Assembly: GCA_037045145.1 (NCBI GenBank)
Contig: JBAOIA010000011.1
Location: forward strand, 372,001-436,000
Source of the DNA: Bacteroidia bacterium
GTDB lineage: Bacteria > Bacteroidota > Bacteroidia > AKYH767-A > OLB10
Length of the DNA: 64,000 bases
Direction: 5' to 3'
Numbering within the stretch: position 1 is the stretch's first letter; each line of letters opens with the position of its first letter. Made by a program: the position numbers and the translations under genes. This document shows positions 9,722 through 18,442 of this stretch, in pieces. Under the pieces are notes generated by a model, which worked only from the letters and a program-made list of their open reading frames with translations, was not told the DNA's origin and made no database searches.

Positions 9722-10726
9722 ATGAAGACAGAAACCATTTATGAACGCGCCTACCACCATTCATCACTAAAAGATAAAAGCTTCCTCATCACCGGTGGCT
9801 CAGGTTTTATAGGCAGCAATATCGTAGAATATCTTTTAGTGCATGGTGCCAAAAAAGTGCGTGTGCTCGATAACCTTGCCAACGGCTATAAAGAAAATAT
9901 TATTCCTTTTTTAAATCATCCTGCTTTTGAATTTATGGAAGGTGACATTACCAATGCCGACACGTGCAAAAAAGCTATGGAAGGAATACAGTTTGTTTCG
10001 CATCAGGCTGCTCTTGGCTCTGTGCCACGCTCACTTGCCAATCCACTTGCCACACATCATGCCAATGCCACTGGTTTTCTGAATATGTTGTGGGCAGCAA
10101 AAGAATCGGGCATTGAACGTATTGTATATGCAAGCTCATCATCCGTTTATGGCGACAGTCCTGAGTTACCCAAGCGCGAACACGTTACAGGCAATCCTCT
10201 TTCGCCTTATGCCGTTTCCAAAATGTCGAACGAACTGTATGCTTACACTTTTTCCATGCACTACGGAATGAAAATTATTGGACTGCGCTACTTTAATGTT
10301 TTTGGTCCTAAACAAAACCCCGACAATCCGTACGCTGCTGCTATTCCGCTATTCATGAAAGCATTATTGAAAAACCAAACGGCATACATTTATGGCGATG
10401 GTGAGCAATCGCGCGATTTTACTTTTGTTGAAAATGCTGTGCAGGCAAATATCCGAGCACTGTTTACCGACCATAAAGATGCTTTTAACAAAGTCTATAA
10501 CATTGCCGTTGGCGAGAGTATTAGTTTGAACAAACTGCTTGAACACCTCATGCACATTACAGGTAAAAGTATTGCGCCCGTTTACAAAGACGAGCGACCC
10601 GGTGATGTACGTAATTCACTTGCCGATATCAGCCGTGCACAAATGTATCTTGGCTACAACCCACTGGTAAAAGTAAAACAAGGTTTGGCATTAACCGTTC
10701 CATGGTTTCAGAAAACGTTTTGTTGA
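9722..10726 (+). CDS. UDP-N-acetylglucosamine 4-epimerase (WbpP/TviC-like)
   Basis: The 334-residue epimerase has the NAD motif ITGGSGFIGSN (residues 23-33), the active-site strand YASSSSVYGDSP (136-147) and Y163/K167 in SPYAVSKM. HQAALGSVPRS (94-104) and the extended N-terminus are features of the group that prefers N-acetylated UDP-hexosamines (WbpP, TviC). With the TviB/WbpO-type dehydrogenase in the same operon, a route to UDP-GalNAcA is plausible. It is the last gene of the operon, 6 bp after rfbB. Confidence 0.88.
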   Translation: MKTETIYERAYHHSSLKDKSFLITGGSGFIGSNIVEYLLVHGAKKVRVLDNLANGYKENIIPFLNHPAFEFMEGDITNADTCKKAMEGIQFVSHQAALGSVPRSLANPLATHHANATGFLNMLWAAKESGIERIVYASSSSVYGDSPELPKREHVTGNPLSPYAVSKMSNELYAYTFSMHYGMKIIGLRYFNVFGPKQNPDNPYAAAIPLFMKALLKNQTAYIYGDGEQSRDFTFVENAVQANIRALFTDHKDAFNKVYNIAVGESISLNKLLEHLMHITGKSIAPVYKDERPGDVRNSLADISRAQMYLGYNPLVKVKQGLALTVPWFQKTFC

Positions 10727-10739
10727 AGTATTACCAACC

Positions 10740-10764
10740 TTATTTGGTTAGTGAAACCAAATAA
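10740..10764 (+). terminator. Inverted repeat after the nucleotide-sugar operon
   Basis: TTATTTGGTT and AACCAAATAA form a perfect 10-bp inverted repeat with a 5-base loop, 13 bp after the last stop of the operon. The position fits a transcription end. The stem is AT-rich and no U-tract follows, so it may be a weak or factor-assisted terminator or an mRNA end stabiliser. Confidence 0.45.
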
Positions 10765-10826
10765 AAAGCCGGTGTAAAAAAAGACTTAAATGTGAAATAA
10801 GGTGGTTTTAGCCATAGACCAAAAGT

Positions 10827-10891
10827 CTATTTTACCCTTCAAGTGTTTAATGACATTTAGACACTTTACATCACATTGAAAGGGTTAATAG
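10827..10891. repeat. Nested inverted repeat in the gap after the sugar operon
   Basis: The outer arms are 10827-10840 and 10878-10891 (CTATTTTACCCTTC against GAAAGGGTTAATAG). They enclose an inner stem AAGTGT (10841-10846) / ACACTT (10861-10866), whose loop is itself nearly palindromic. The 10727-11142 gap has no coding potential that I can see. This structure marks the border between the operon and the accessory pocket. Its function is unknown. Confidence 0.5.
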
Positions 10892-11078
10892 CATTGTAAA
10901 AAACATGGTGTTATACTTGCACCTTCCGTCATTCCTATGATTTGATATACGAAACGGTTTTAGAAACTTACAATATAAAATGCGAATGATTGACTTTAGC
11001 AATATGCCCCTATCTTTCGATTGGTCTATACTTTAAAAGTAGAAAATTACTTGCTTGAATGAAAATTGAATAGTTTCG

Positions 11079-11086
11079 TATATTTG
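11079..11086 (+). promoter_or_regulatory. Bacteroidota -7 promoter element (TATATTTG)
   Basis: TATATTTG matches TAnnTTTG. A TTGAAT box about 21 bp upstream (11055-11060) can serve as the -33 element. It lies just before the GTT-type element at 11090 and 57 bp before the gene at 11143, which it could drive. Confidence 0.45.
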
Positions 11087-11089
11087 TGA

Positions 11090-11117
11090 GTTAGCGCTCA
11101 GTTTAGTACGATCTAAC
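11090..11117 (+). repeat. Cassette-type 5' element, copy 1
   Basis: A 28-bp element starting GTTAGCGCTCAG and ending ACGATCTAAC, 25 bp upstream of the start codon at 11143. It has the GTT(A/G)...AAC layout seen upstream of other accessory genes in this window. Its first seven bases (GTTAGCG) reappear inverted as CGCTAAC at 12163-12169, just after that gene's stop codon. Confidence 0.5.
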
Positions 11118-11142
11118 AACAAAACAAGACAGCAGAAAATAA

Positions 11143-12153
11143 ATGGCAGTATTAAACCAATTCCAACAATACTCACAAGGAGAAAATACTGTAACAAACA
11201 ACGTTCTTCTAATGTTGTCAAGCCTCTATGAAATCAATCCAAAGTATTACGAAGAATTTATCAAAGGACTTACTGAAAATGACCAATACGAAGTAATTCC
11301 AAATTTCAGACAACAAGTTGGAAATCGTGATAACGGAATTATTGACGGACATATTCAAGTAAAAGCATCAAAAATCATAATTGAGACTAAACTTAACAGC
11401 TTAGAGTGGATAGACAAACTTGTAAAGTATTCAAAAAGTTTTGACTCGAATGAATACAAATTACTAATTCATTTAAGTTCAGCAAGGTATTCCGAAACAG
11501 AAGTAGAAAAAATTGAGAACAAATTAAGCGAACTAAAAGCACTTGGAAAAATCAACTTCCACTCATTGACATATCAGGATCTAGTTGACCAATTACAAGA
11601 ACTTGCGAGTAATTATCAATACGAACATTATCTACAAAGACTGAATGAACATTTTGAAAGTTATTGCTTAGGAATGGGATTAATGCCAAGAAGTAATAAT
11701 GTGTTAAGAGCAATGGCATGTGGACAATCCTACAACCTTAATGTAAAACACCAATTCTATTTTGACTTAGCATCAAGAGGTTATAGCGACTTCAAATTTT
11801 TAGGAATTTACAAATGGAAGTCGGTTAGACAAATTGGACTTGTTGAAAATATAATTGAAGCAGATTGGGATGCTGCTAACGGACTAATAATTAAGAAATT
11901 TAAAAATACAGTCACCGCAGAACAAAAACAAAGACTAATTGATGCAATCAAAGAATCAATTAGCGAAGGTTGGAGTATAGGGAGAGACCATACATTTTTC
12001 CTATTGACAAACTTTACTAAAACTGACTTTAAAAAGACAAGCCCGGGTGGCATTTTTAGAGTAAGGTATTTCAACCTTGAAGACGCATTAGAAAAAGTGC
12101 CAGACAACATAACTGAAATAGCAGAACAATTAAAAGCAAAAACGTGGAAATAA
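11143..12153 (+). CDS. Unknown protein with PD-(D/E)XK-nuclease-like N-terminal region
   Basis: I do not recognise this 336-residue protein as a named family. Residues 1-130 look like a PD-(D/E)XK fold: an acidic residue in NGIIDGHIQV (about 64-73) followed by the strand KIIIETKLNS (E and K near 80-82). The rest is soluble, with a lysine-rich C-terminus and no membrane segment. The gene stands alone between a GTT-type element (11090) and a large palindromic stretch (12163-12300). Isolation, low GC and nuclease-like residues fit an accessory or defence gene, but no function should be taken as shown. Confidence 0.7.
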   Translation: MAVLNQFQQYSQGENTVTNNVLLMLSSLYEINPKYYEEFIKGLTENDQYEVIPNFRQQVGNRDNGIIDGHIQVKASKIIIETKLNSLEWIDKLVKYSKSFDSNEYKLLIHLSSARYSETEVEKIENKLSELKALGKINFHSLTYQDLVDQLQELASNYQYEHYLQRLNEHFESYCLGMGLMPRSNNVLRAMACGQSYNLNVKHQFYFDLASRGYSDFKFLGIYKWKSVRQIGLVENIIEADWDAANGLIIKKFKNTVTAEQKQRLIDAIKESISEGWSIGRDHTFFLLTNFTKTDFKKTSPGGIFRVRYFNLEDALEKVPDNITEIAEQLKAKTWK

Positions 12154-12162
12154 AAGCCGAAC

Positions 12163-12297
12163 CGCTAACAAACAAATTGGCAATAGAGCAGGAGAAGTGC
12201 TTCTGTTGGGTATTTGTGCTAAATTCAACGGCAGTAATTCTATTGAACTTTAGTGCAAATATTTAACCACTTCGCCAATACTAGAAACGTTACCAGC
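12163..12297. repeat. Large imperfect palindrome after the PD-(D/E)XK-like gene
   Basis: The left arm begins CGCTAAC and includes TTGGC, GAAGTG and TATTTGTGCTAAA. The right arm contains the complements in reverse order (TTTAGTGCAAATA, CACTTCGCCAA, GTTACCAGC). The arms pair around a centre near 12238 with some unpaired bulges. A bulged palindrome bounded by TAAC and GTTA resembles the single-strand-folding recombination sites of integron cassettes. The outer bases do not match the canonical RYYYAAC/GTTRRRY cores. Confidence 0.55.
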
Positions 12298-12318
12298 AAA
12301 CGTATTGGACGACACAAC
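12289..12318 (+). repeat. Cassette-type 5' element, copy 2
   Basis: A 30-bp element beginning GTTACCAGCAAACG and ending GACACAAC. It aligns with the minus-strand copies at 35562-35592 and 38218-38249 (GTT, GCAA, GG, GAC and a final AAC in the same order). It precedes the small ORF at 12361 and the Fic gene. The degree of matching, not just the GTT start, is the reason to call it a copy. Confidence 0.5.
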
Positions 12319-12360
12319 AAAAAACAAACGACTGACATAAACGAGAAAATGTAAACCATT

Positions 12361-12669
12361 TTGACAGGTGACCAACAACATAGAAACCATATTACAAACG
12401 GACAGCGAGTAAGCCGATTCAAGCGACTTGGTTTAATTGAAGAAGACGGAATAGCACCGCACATTTCTACCTACTGTAAATGTGAAGTAAGTGACACAGA
12501 CAACAATGGAACTATTGACAATAATGCTGAACAATTTGATACCGTAAAAGATGTTTATGCTGAAATGTGCAGAAGGTTTGTATTTACACCAACAGGTAAC
12601 TTTTCGGAAGCGTTTACTTATGAAGGGAAAACATTTGCAGACCGATTAGCTGAAGTGAATGTACCATAA
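12361..12669 (+). CDS. Small hypothetical protein, possibly a 5'-truncated gene
   Basis: An open frame of 102 codons with only a TTG start, ending 25 bp before the Fic start codon. The C-terminal half (FDTVKDVYAEMCRRFVF...ADRLAEVNVP) looks like a normal folded protein. The N-terminal part (RFKRLGLIEEDG...STYCKCEV) is less regular. I do not recognise a family. The lack of an ATG and of a clear ribosome site suggests that the 5' end of an older gene was lost when the region was rearranged. Confidence 0.35.
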   Translation: MTGDQQHRNHITNGQRVSRFKRLGLIEEDGIAPHISTYCKCEVSDTDNNGTIDNNAEQFDTVKDVYAEMCRRFVFTPTGNFSEAFTYEGKTFADRLAEVNVP

Positions 12670-12694
12670 AAACGGCATTTTAAAAAGAAAGAAA

Positions 12695-13762
12695 ATGGAA
12701 AACTTTGATGAATATATAAGACAAGGCGAGCCAAACAAAGCAGAAAAAGTAAAAGTTTGGAAAACAGCTATCGGCTTGCAACAAGTGGACGGCTTAAAAC
12801 CGTCTGACTACTTGATTAAAACCGCCAAACAAAACATTGAAGGCGACATTACCATTGACGAAGTAAAAAAACGCATTGACAGTTACTACCAACAACACCC
12901 AACCAAAACAGACGAAGACCGCACCGAAGAAGCCGATAAAGTTTCCGTACGCATTGCCGAAATATTGAGTGAACAAACTTTCACGTTTTCGCCAGCCGAA
13001 TACTTGTCCATTCATCGAAGATTATTCACGGGTATTTACAAATTCGCAGGTAATATCCGTGATTACAACATCACAAAAAACGAATGGGTGCTGAATGGAG
13101 AAACAGTTCTCTACGCAAGTGCCGACAGTTTGAAAGCAACCTTTGAATACGACTTTGAGCATGAGAAAAAATTTAGCTACAAAGGATTAAGTGAACAAGA
13201 AATTATTGAACACATTGCACACTTCATTTCTTACTTGTGGCAAATTCATATTTTTGGCGAAGGCAACACACGAACAACAGCTATTTTCTTAATCAAGTAT
13301 TTGCGAAAATTGGGTTTTAGAGAAGTGAATAATGATTTGTTTGCCGAAAATTCTTGGTATTTCCGCAATGCACTTGTACGAGCGAATTACGAAGATTTAT
13401 CAAAAGGCATTCATAAAACGGAAAAGTTTCTTCTTCGCTTTCTATCAAACTTATTATTCAAAGAAAATTATTTGCTTAAAAACAGAGAAATGCACGTTCA
13501 GTTTGTTGAACCTGTAAATGATCTTGTAAACAAGCAAAATGACCCTGTAAAAGCAGGAAATGACCTTGTAAATGACCCTGTAAAAGCGAACATCTTGCAA
13601 CAGTTACAACAAAACCCGAATGCAAATTACGCTGAACTTGCAGAAAAGACAGGCTATTCCGCAGCAACAATAAAACGACATATTCAGGAACTTAAAAAAC
13701 TTGGTTTGATAAAACGCATTGGAAGCGACAAAACAGGACATTGGAAAATAGTTGAAAAATGA
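12695..13762 (+). CDS. Fic-domain protein with C-terminal winged helix
   Basis: Fic enzymes transfer AMP or related groups to target proteins. The start is the ATG at 12695, preceded by AAAGAAAG, and gives 355 residues. Residues 20-66 resemble a fused VbhA-type inhibitory region (TAKQNIEGDITIDE). The Fic motif is HIFGEGNTRTT at 185-195: the catalytic His185, Asn191 and Arg193 are present, with Thr in place of the second glycine of HxFx(D/E)GNGR. A repeated Asn-Asp-Pro-Val linker follows near 275-295. The C-terminus is a helix-turn-helix (SAATIKRHIQELKKLGLIKR) that could bind DNA for autoregulation. The target is unknown. Confidence 0.88.
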   Translation: MENFDEYIRQGEPNKAEKVKVWKTAIGLQQVDGLKPSDYLIKTAKQNIEGDITIDEVKKRIDSYYQQHPTKTDEDRTEEADKVSVRIAEILSEQTFTFSPAEYLSIHRRLFTGIYKFAGNIRDYNITKNEWVLNGETVLYASADSLKATFEYDFEHEKKFSYKGLSEQEIIEHIAHFISYLWQIHIFGEGNTRTTAIFLIKYLRKLGFREVNNDLFAENSWYFRNALVRANYEDLSKGIHKTEKFLLRFLSNLLFKENYLLKNREMHVQFVEPVNDLVNKQNDPVKAGNDLVNDPVKANILQQLQQNPNANYAELAEKTGYSAATIKRHIQELKKLGLIKRIGSDKTGHWKIVEK

Positions 13763-13933
13763 CTTGTCCTGAAATAGGTTTACACTATAAAGTAGATGAG
13801 CTATCATTCACTCTTAAATGTAAATAAATGGTAACCATTCTCTGCTCCCTGTTTTAAGAAATTTTTTTGCTTAAAAGTAGATTCTTCGCTTTCCTTTTTT
13901 ACCTTCGCTTTCTCAAAATTTATATCTATACAA

Positions 13934-14584
13934 ATGAAAAAACTATTCATCCTTGCATGTCTCACTGTATGCAGTGTAACACTTTATGCACAAAAATTAA
14001 AAGAAGGTACTGCCCATTATAAAATTGATTACACCATGGAGTCTGACGAAGGCGGTATGAAAGGCATGTTACCTACAGATGCCAATATGTCGTTTAAGGG
14101 CGACATGTTTATGGTGGAAACAACAGGCGGCATGTTTGATCAGAAAACAATTTCCGATTCTAAAAAACAAGAGTCAACCATGCTTATGGATATGATGGGC
14201 AATAAAGTTGCTGTTAAAATAACCAAGGCTGATATTGAAAAAGAAAAAAACAAAGGTGCTAAACCAAAAGTTGAAATCACTAACGAAACAAAAATGATTG
14301 CTGGCTACAACTGTACTAAAGCCATTGTAAAAGCAGAAGGTGCAGAACCTGTTGAAATCTGGTTTACAAAAGATTTAGCCATTAACAATGGTTTTAGCCA
14401 AGGTTATGATGGTATTGACGGTATGATGCTTGAATACTCTGTTTCACAGAAAATGTTTACCATGAAAATGACCTGTACAGAAATAAAAGCTGATAAGGTT
14501 GATGATAAGGTTTTTGAAATCCCATCAGACTACAAGCAAATGACACGCGAAGAACTCATGAAAATGAGTGGTGGTGGCCATTGA
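13934..14584 (+). CDS. Secreted DUF4412-type protein
   Basis: The 216-residue protein has a clear signal peptide (MKKLFILACLTVCSVTLYAQ) and is exported. The body is a single domain with MIAGYNCTKAIVKAE and VEIWFTKDLAI, features I associate with DUF4412-type proteins common in Bacteroidota. It is rich in methionine (GGMKGML, TMLMDMMGN). Function is unknown. It converges with the secreted carboxypeptidase gene, with 13 bp between stops. Confidence 0.75.
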   Translation: MKKLFILACLTVCSVTLYAQKLKEGTAHYKIDYTMESDEGGMKGMLPTDANMSFKGDMFMVETTGGMFDQKTISDSKKQESTMLMDMMGNKVAVKITKADIEKEKNKGAKPKVEITNETKMIAGYNCTKAIVKAEGAEPVEIWFTKDLAINNGFSQGYDGIDGMMLEYSVSQKMFTMKMTCTEIKADKVDDKVFEIPSDYKQMTREELMKMSGGGH

Positions 14585-14597
14585 TAATACGCAGTAT

Positions 14598-16964
14598 TTA
14601 AAAAATCGTCAGCCGGCACTGACTAATGGTGTTATCATCAAATTTTATTTTAACTACGTAAATGCCAGGAGCGAAATCAGCAACATTTAACTCAACATGT
14701 TGCTGATTTTTGTTTATGGGGTTTGAATGAATCTGCTGCCCTAATGCATTGTACAAAGTCAATTCTTTTGCATTGCTTTGCGTCAATACAACATTAACTT
14801 TATCTGATGCCGGATTCGGGTAAATCTGAATAGGCTGCTGCGTTAAATTTTGAATACCCACACCTGATGCTACAATTTTTTCTAAACTTAAATCATCAAC
14901 ATAAAATCCATCATACTCAACAAAACCATCACTCACCATAATAAATTTCAACTTCACATTTTTTCCTACATAAGCATTCAGGTTTATATCTTCTTTTACC
15001 CAGTCTAAATTTACGCCCTGATAAACAGGATTGCCCGGATCTTGAAAATTACTTCCCGGCACTGTATATTTTCCACATAATGGTGTCCATGTGCTGCCAT
15101 TGTTATCAGAAATAAGCAACTGTGCAAAATCATACTGCGGTTCTGTTGCCCACTTTGCAAAAAAGGTTAGTCGTGCAGCAGCAGCATTCAGTAAATTAAT
15201 ACTACTGATTGTTGTAATTGCATTATTTGAAGAAGATTGATAATCGCCAACAGGAGAATCTGCAATGCTTGATGGTGCTGATACAAAAGAGGATGTTGCT
15301 GTTCCCCAGAATTGTGTATTCCATGCTGATGCAGTGCTTCCATTTTCATAAAATGGCGTCACGGCAGGACCATAATATTTTATAATGGTATCAGATATGT
15401 CATACAATCCGTTGTTTACGGTTAACAGAAATTTTACTTCATCACCGGGTAATGTAGTTGAATTTAATGTGATGGTTATTGAGTCTGCAACCGATAAGTT
15501 AAAATTTAAACCACTGAATGTTTTTACTGCTCCTGTTGTTTGAATGTTAGAAGAGATCGGAGTTAACGAAACTGTAAATGTTCCAACAGTATCCAATCCA
15601 AGCAATTTAAAATCGAATGGAATATAGGAAGTAAGTGCCGGAATATTCCACCTGCTTTTATCCGTAGCCTGTCCAAATTTACCTGCCAAACGTGCCAGCA
15701 TTAAGTTGGCATACATATTTTCTTTGCATAAGTCCACAATGCGCGATTGCTGTGGCCAGAAACCATCGTCTGCACTGCCAATCTCCGGTGTCATGGCAAA
15801 AGTCTTTGGTTTCAATGTTTGTTCACCATACATCCAGTCGTCAGAACTTCCGTTAACCATATAGCCTACCGTTTGATTTGCTGTTCCTGCTGCGTATTTA
15901 TTATATGTTGTTAAAATATCACCATAGTTTTTATACAAAGCACTGTCAGGTGTGTAGTAGTCCGGAATATATCCCCAAGGATAAATCAATAAATTACTAT
16001 AGGTGTGATAATTTAATGCCAGCTTAAAATTGTGTTGTTGGCAAAATGCACTCATCATTTGTGTTTCATTCTCACTGAAAGCTGAAGGACCACGGTAAGT
16101 GTCATCTGCAGGATCTGGTGATGAACCTATATCATCATATCCCCACTGTACACCGTAATTACGATTAAGATCAACACCAAATTCTCCACCCGGAAACGGC
16201 TGTCTGTTTTTACGCCACATGCCTCCACCATTAGGATCGTTCAGTTCATTAAACACATAACCATCAGGATTTACACAGGGCACAAAATACATTTCAGTAT
16301 TATTCACCAACTGCTGAATGTCGGTGTTGGTAGCATAGTTTTCGAGCAGATACCACATATAATATACCAATGCTGCCATACCATTAGGCTCACGGCAATG
16401 ATGCAATGCAGTGTAAAGTACTTCAGGTTCCGGCTCTGCCAAATTGGGATTATCAGAAATTTTAACATAAAAAATCGGACGACCTTCTATGGTAGTTTGT
16501 GTGTTGCTAATAGCTTGTTTGATGGTAATCAGGTTAGGATATAATGCAGCCATTGAATCGAGGTTATCTAACAACTGCTGATAAGTAAAAAAACCTCCCA
16601 TACTTCCATAACCAAAGTGTGCAGGTTGAGGATAATCCGGTGCTGTGCTGCATGATGTCACTGCTGATAAAGTTTTCTGGGTCTGTTGTTCATTTCGTTG
16701 CTTATAAAATTGTTTTACATCATCAATTAACACTTCTGTTCTAAATCCGGCCGTGCTGATTCTATTCAATTCAGATGTACTCAAATCTGTTTCATAATAA
16801 AGTCCTTTGCGGTAATGTGCCTCACTAAGATCTACTCCTGTTTGTGCAAGTGAAGAAACTGCTTTCCCATCAAGCCAGATACGCACTTTCTGATATTTCT
16901 CTGATTGAGCAAACATGTTGACACTTATTAATAGTGCCAACACAATTGTATTTATTGATTTCAT
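14598..16964 (-). CDS. Secreted M14 zinc carboxypeptidase with T9SS type A sorting domain
   Basis: The ATG at 16964 starts a good signal peptide (MKSINTIVLALLISVNMFAQ), so the longer upstream reading is rejected; this gives 788 residues. The M14 catalytic domain spans about 115-440. Zinc ligands are H189 and E192 in HHCREPNG and H320 in LNYHTYS; the catalytic glutamate is E394 in MTPEIGS. A beta-sandwich region follows (about 540-690), with the motif FYVDDLSLEKI. The last 75 residues (IYPNPASDKVNVV...GIYVVKIKF) are a T9SS type A sorting domain. The enzyme is therefore probably exported across the outer membrane and degrades peptides outside the cell. Confidence 0.93.
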   Translation of the reverse strand: MKSINTIVLALLISVNMFAQSEKYQKVRIWLDGKAVSSLAQTGVDLSEAHYRKGLYYETDLSTSELNRISTAGFRTEVLIDDVKQFYKQRNEQQTQKTLSAVTSCSTAPDYPQPAHFGYGSMGGFFTYQQLLDNLDSMAALYPNLITIKQAISNTQTTIEGRPIFYVKISDNPNLAEPEPEVLYTALHHCREPNGMAALVYYMWYLLENYATNTDIQQLVNNTEMYFVPCVNPDGYVFNELNDPNGGGMWRKNRQPFPGGEFGVDLNRNYGVQWGYDDIGSSPDPADDTYRGPSAFSENETQMMSAFCQQHNFKLALNYHTYSNLLIYPWGYIPDYYTPDSALYKNYGDILTTYNKYAAGTANQTVGYMVNGSSDDWMYGEQTLKPKTFAMTPEIGSADDGFWPQQSRIVDLCKENMYANLMLARLAGKFGQATDKSRWNIPALTSYIPFDFKLLGLDTVGTFTVSLTPISSNIQTTGAVKTFSGLNFNLSVADSITITLNSTTLPGDEVKFLLTVNNGLYDISDTIIKYYGPAVTPFYENGSTASAWNTQFWGTATSSFVSAPSSIADSPVGDYQSSSNNAITTISSINLLNAAAARLTFFAKWATEPQYDFAQLLISDNNGSTWTPLCGKYTVPGSNFQDPGNPVYQGVNLDWVKEDINLNAYVGKNVKLKFIMVSDGFVEYDGFYVDDLSLEKIVASGVGIQNLTQQPIQIYPNPASDKVNVVLTQSNAKELTLYNALGQQIHSNPINKNQQHVELNVADFAPGIYVVKIKFDDNTISQCRLTIF

Positions 16965-17064
16965 TTTTATTGAATAATACTTTATTTTGATTGATTGATA
17001 TGGCTTTTGCAATAGCAAAACTATTTAAAAAAATCTTTAGTCAAATTTTTTTAACCTGTTTGTT

Positions 17065-18414
17065 TTAAGCAATTGCTTCAACACTGATTTTTAAAACACC
17101 GCTACTGTTCTTTTCCACTTTAAACTTCTCGCTGATACGTCTTCCTTCAAGCCACATCAATTCATTATTACTAAAAAACAACAATTGTTTTTGTTTTTCC
17201 GACTGACTTATTTTTTCATCTGTAAAAAAATCGGATACTAACTTTTTTCCATGCATACCCAATGGATAAAAGTAATCGCCATGTTGCCATGACCTTATTA
17301 CAATTGGAAATAGTGCTTTTTCTGCATCAAAATAACCGGTTGTTTTGTTGTTGTTCTTTAATATACCATTATACAAGTCCTCTGTATTCTCAAACAATTC
17401 TATTTTTATTTGAGAATTAGTAATAGTATATGTTCCTGTTGTTGGAATTTCAACACAGAAGTTATCTGTCTTTTTTTCTTCAAATGGAGTTAAAATTAAT
17501 TGATTCCGCTCTTTAATAAGTTGAAATCTGTCCGAATAAAATGTCTTACTCTCAGCATGACTCAGCGATTTAAAAATATCAAATACGTTTGTTGAGTTAA
17601 ATCCAAAAGGTTGAAGAATATAATACAATACTGTATGTGGTGCTGTTGTTTTTAACAAATCTGAAATGGAAATTATAGTTTTTTTCTCATTTGTAACAAC
17701 TGATACTGTTCTGAATCTCTCAATTTGCTCAAGAATAATTTTTTCGGCTTCCGATACAATTTCAGCATGATGAAACAACGTTTCCACAACAGATGGATTG
17801 ATTTTTTTTAATACAGGAATCATCTGTTGTCTGATGAGATTTCTGGTGTAATCTTCTTTCAGATTAGAACTGTCCATACGCCATTGAATATTATTCTCCT
17901 TTGCGTATGTTTCAATTTCATGCTTTTGAGCAAACAACAGAGGTCTGACAATATTTCCTCTCTTTACTTCTATGCCATGCCATGACGCCATTCCACCTCC
18001 ACGACTCAGGTTAATTAAAATGGTCTCTGCAACATCATTGGCATGATGAGCAGTAGCAATAAAATCATAATGAAAACGACTACATAACTCCTGAAAAAAA
18101 TTATATCTCAGCTCGCGTGCTGTAACCTGAATAGATTGTTTATTTTGTTCTGACAGCCTTTCGGTTTCAAATTTAGCAACATGAATCACTATTTTATTTT
18201 CCTGACAAAATGAGTGAACAAATTGTGCATCACCCTCTGACTCTTCACCTCGTAACATATAATTACAATGTGCCACAGCAATTTTATATCCTGATTGCAG
18301 AAGCAGTTGCAATAACACCATGGAGTCAACACCTCCGCTAACAGCTACAAGAATTGTCTGTTCCCGACTGAAGAGTTTTTTTTCTTTTACAAACTGTTGA
18401 AATTGTAATAACAA
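17065..18414 (-). CDS. tilS: tRNA(Ile)-lysidine synthetase
   Basis: TilS converts the anticodon wobble C of tRNA-Ile (CAU) to lysidine with lysine and ATP, so that the tRNA reads AUA. The PP-loop motif SGGVDS is at residues 26-31. AHCNYMLRGEES and TAHHANDVAETILINLSRG are the other conserved blocks. The C-terminal domain (HGKKLVSDFFTDEKIS) is the TilC region. At 449 residues it is of normal length. No ATG lies in frame: the likely start is TTG at 18414, or possibly ATT at 18426, after an in-frame stop at 18433-18435. It starts 28 bp after pabB, so translation may be coupled. Confidence 0.92.
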   Translation of the reverse strand: MLLQFQQFVKEKKLFSREQTILVAVSGGVDSMVLLQLLLQSGYKIAVAHCNYMLRGEESEGDAQFVHSFCQENKIVIHVAKFETERLSEQNKQSIQVTARELRYNFFQELCSRFHYDFIATAHHANDVAETILINLSRGGGMASWHGIEVKRGNIVRPLLFAQKHEIETYAKENNIQWRMDSSNLKEDYTRNLIRQQMIPVLKKINPSVVETLFHHAEIVSEAEKIILEQIERFRTVSVVTNEKKTIISISDLLKTTAPHTVLYYILQPFGFNSTNVFDIFKSLSHAESKTFYSDRFQLIKERNQLILTPFEEKKTDNFCVEIPTTGTYTITNSQIKIELFENTEDLYNGILKNNNKTTGYFDAEKALFPIVIRSWQHGDYFYPLGMHGKKLVSDFFTDEKISQSEKQKQLLFFSNNELMWLEGRRISEKFKVEKNSSGVLKISVEAIA

Positions 18415-18442
18415 ACGCTGCTTAATTTTCTGCTAATGTACA

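Noticed and set aside
13763..13800. Possible insertion-sequence end after the Fic gene (TGTCCTGAAATAGG)
   Set aside because: It resembles the ends of some IS3-type elements, but there is no matching inverted end or transposase nearby.
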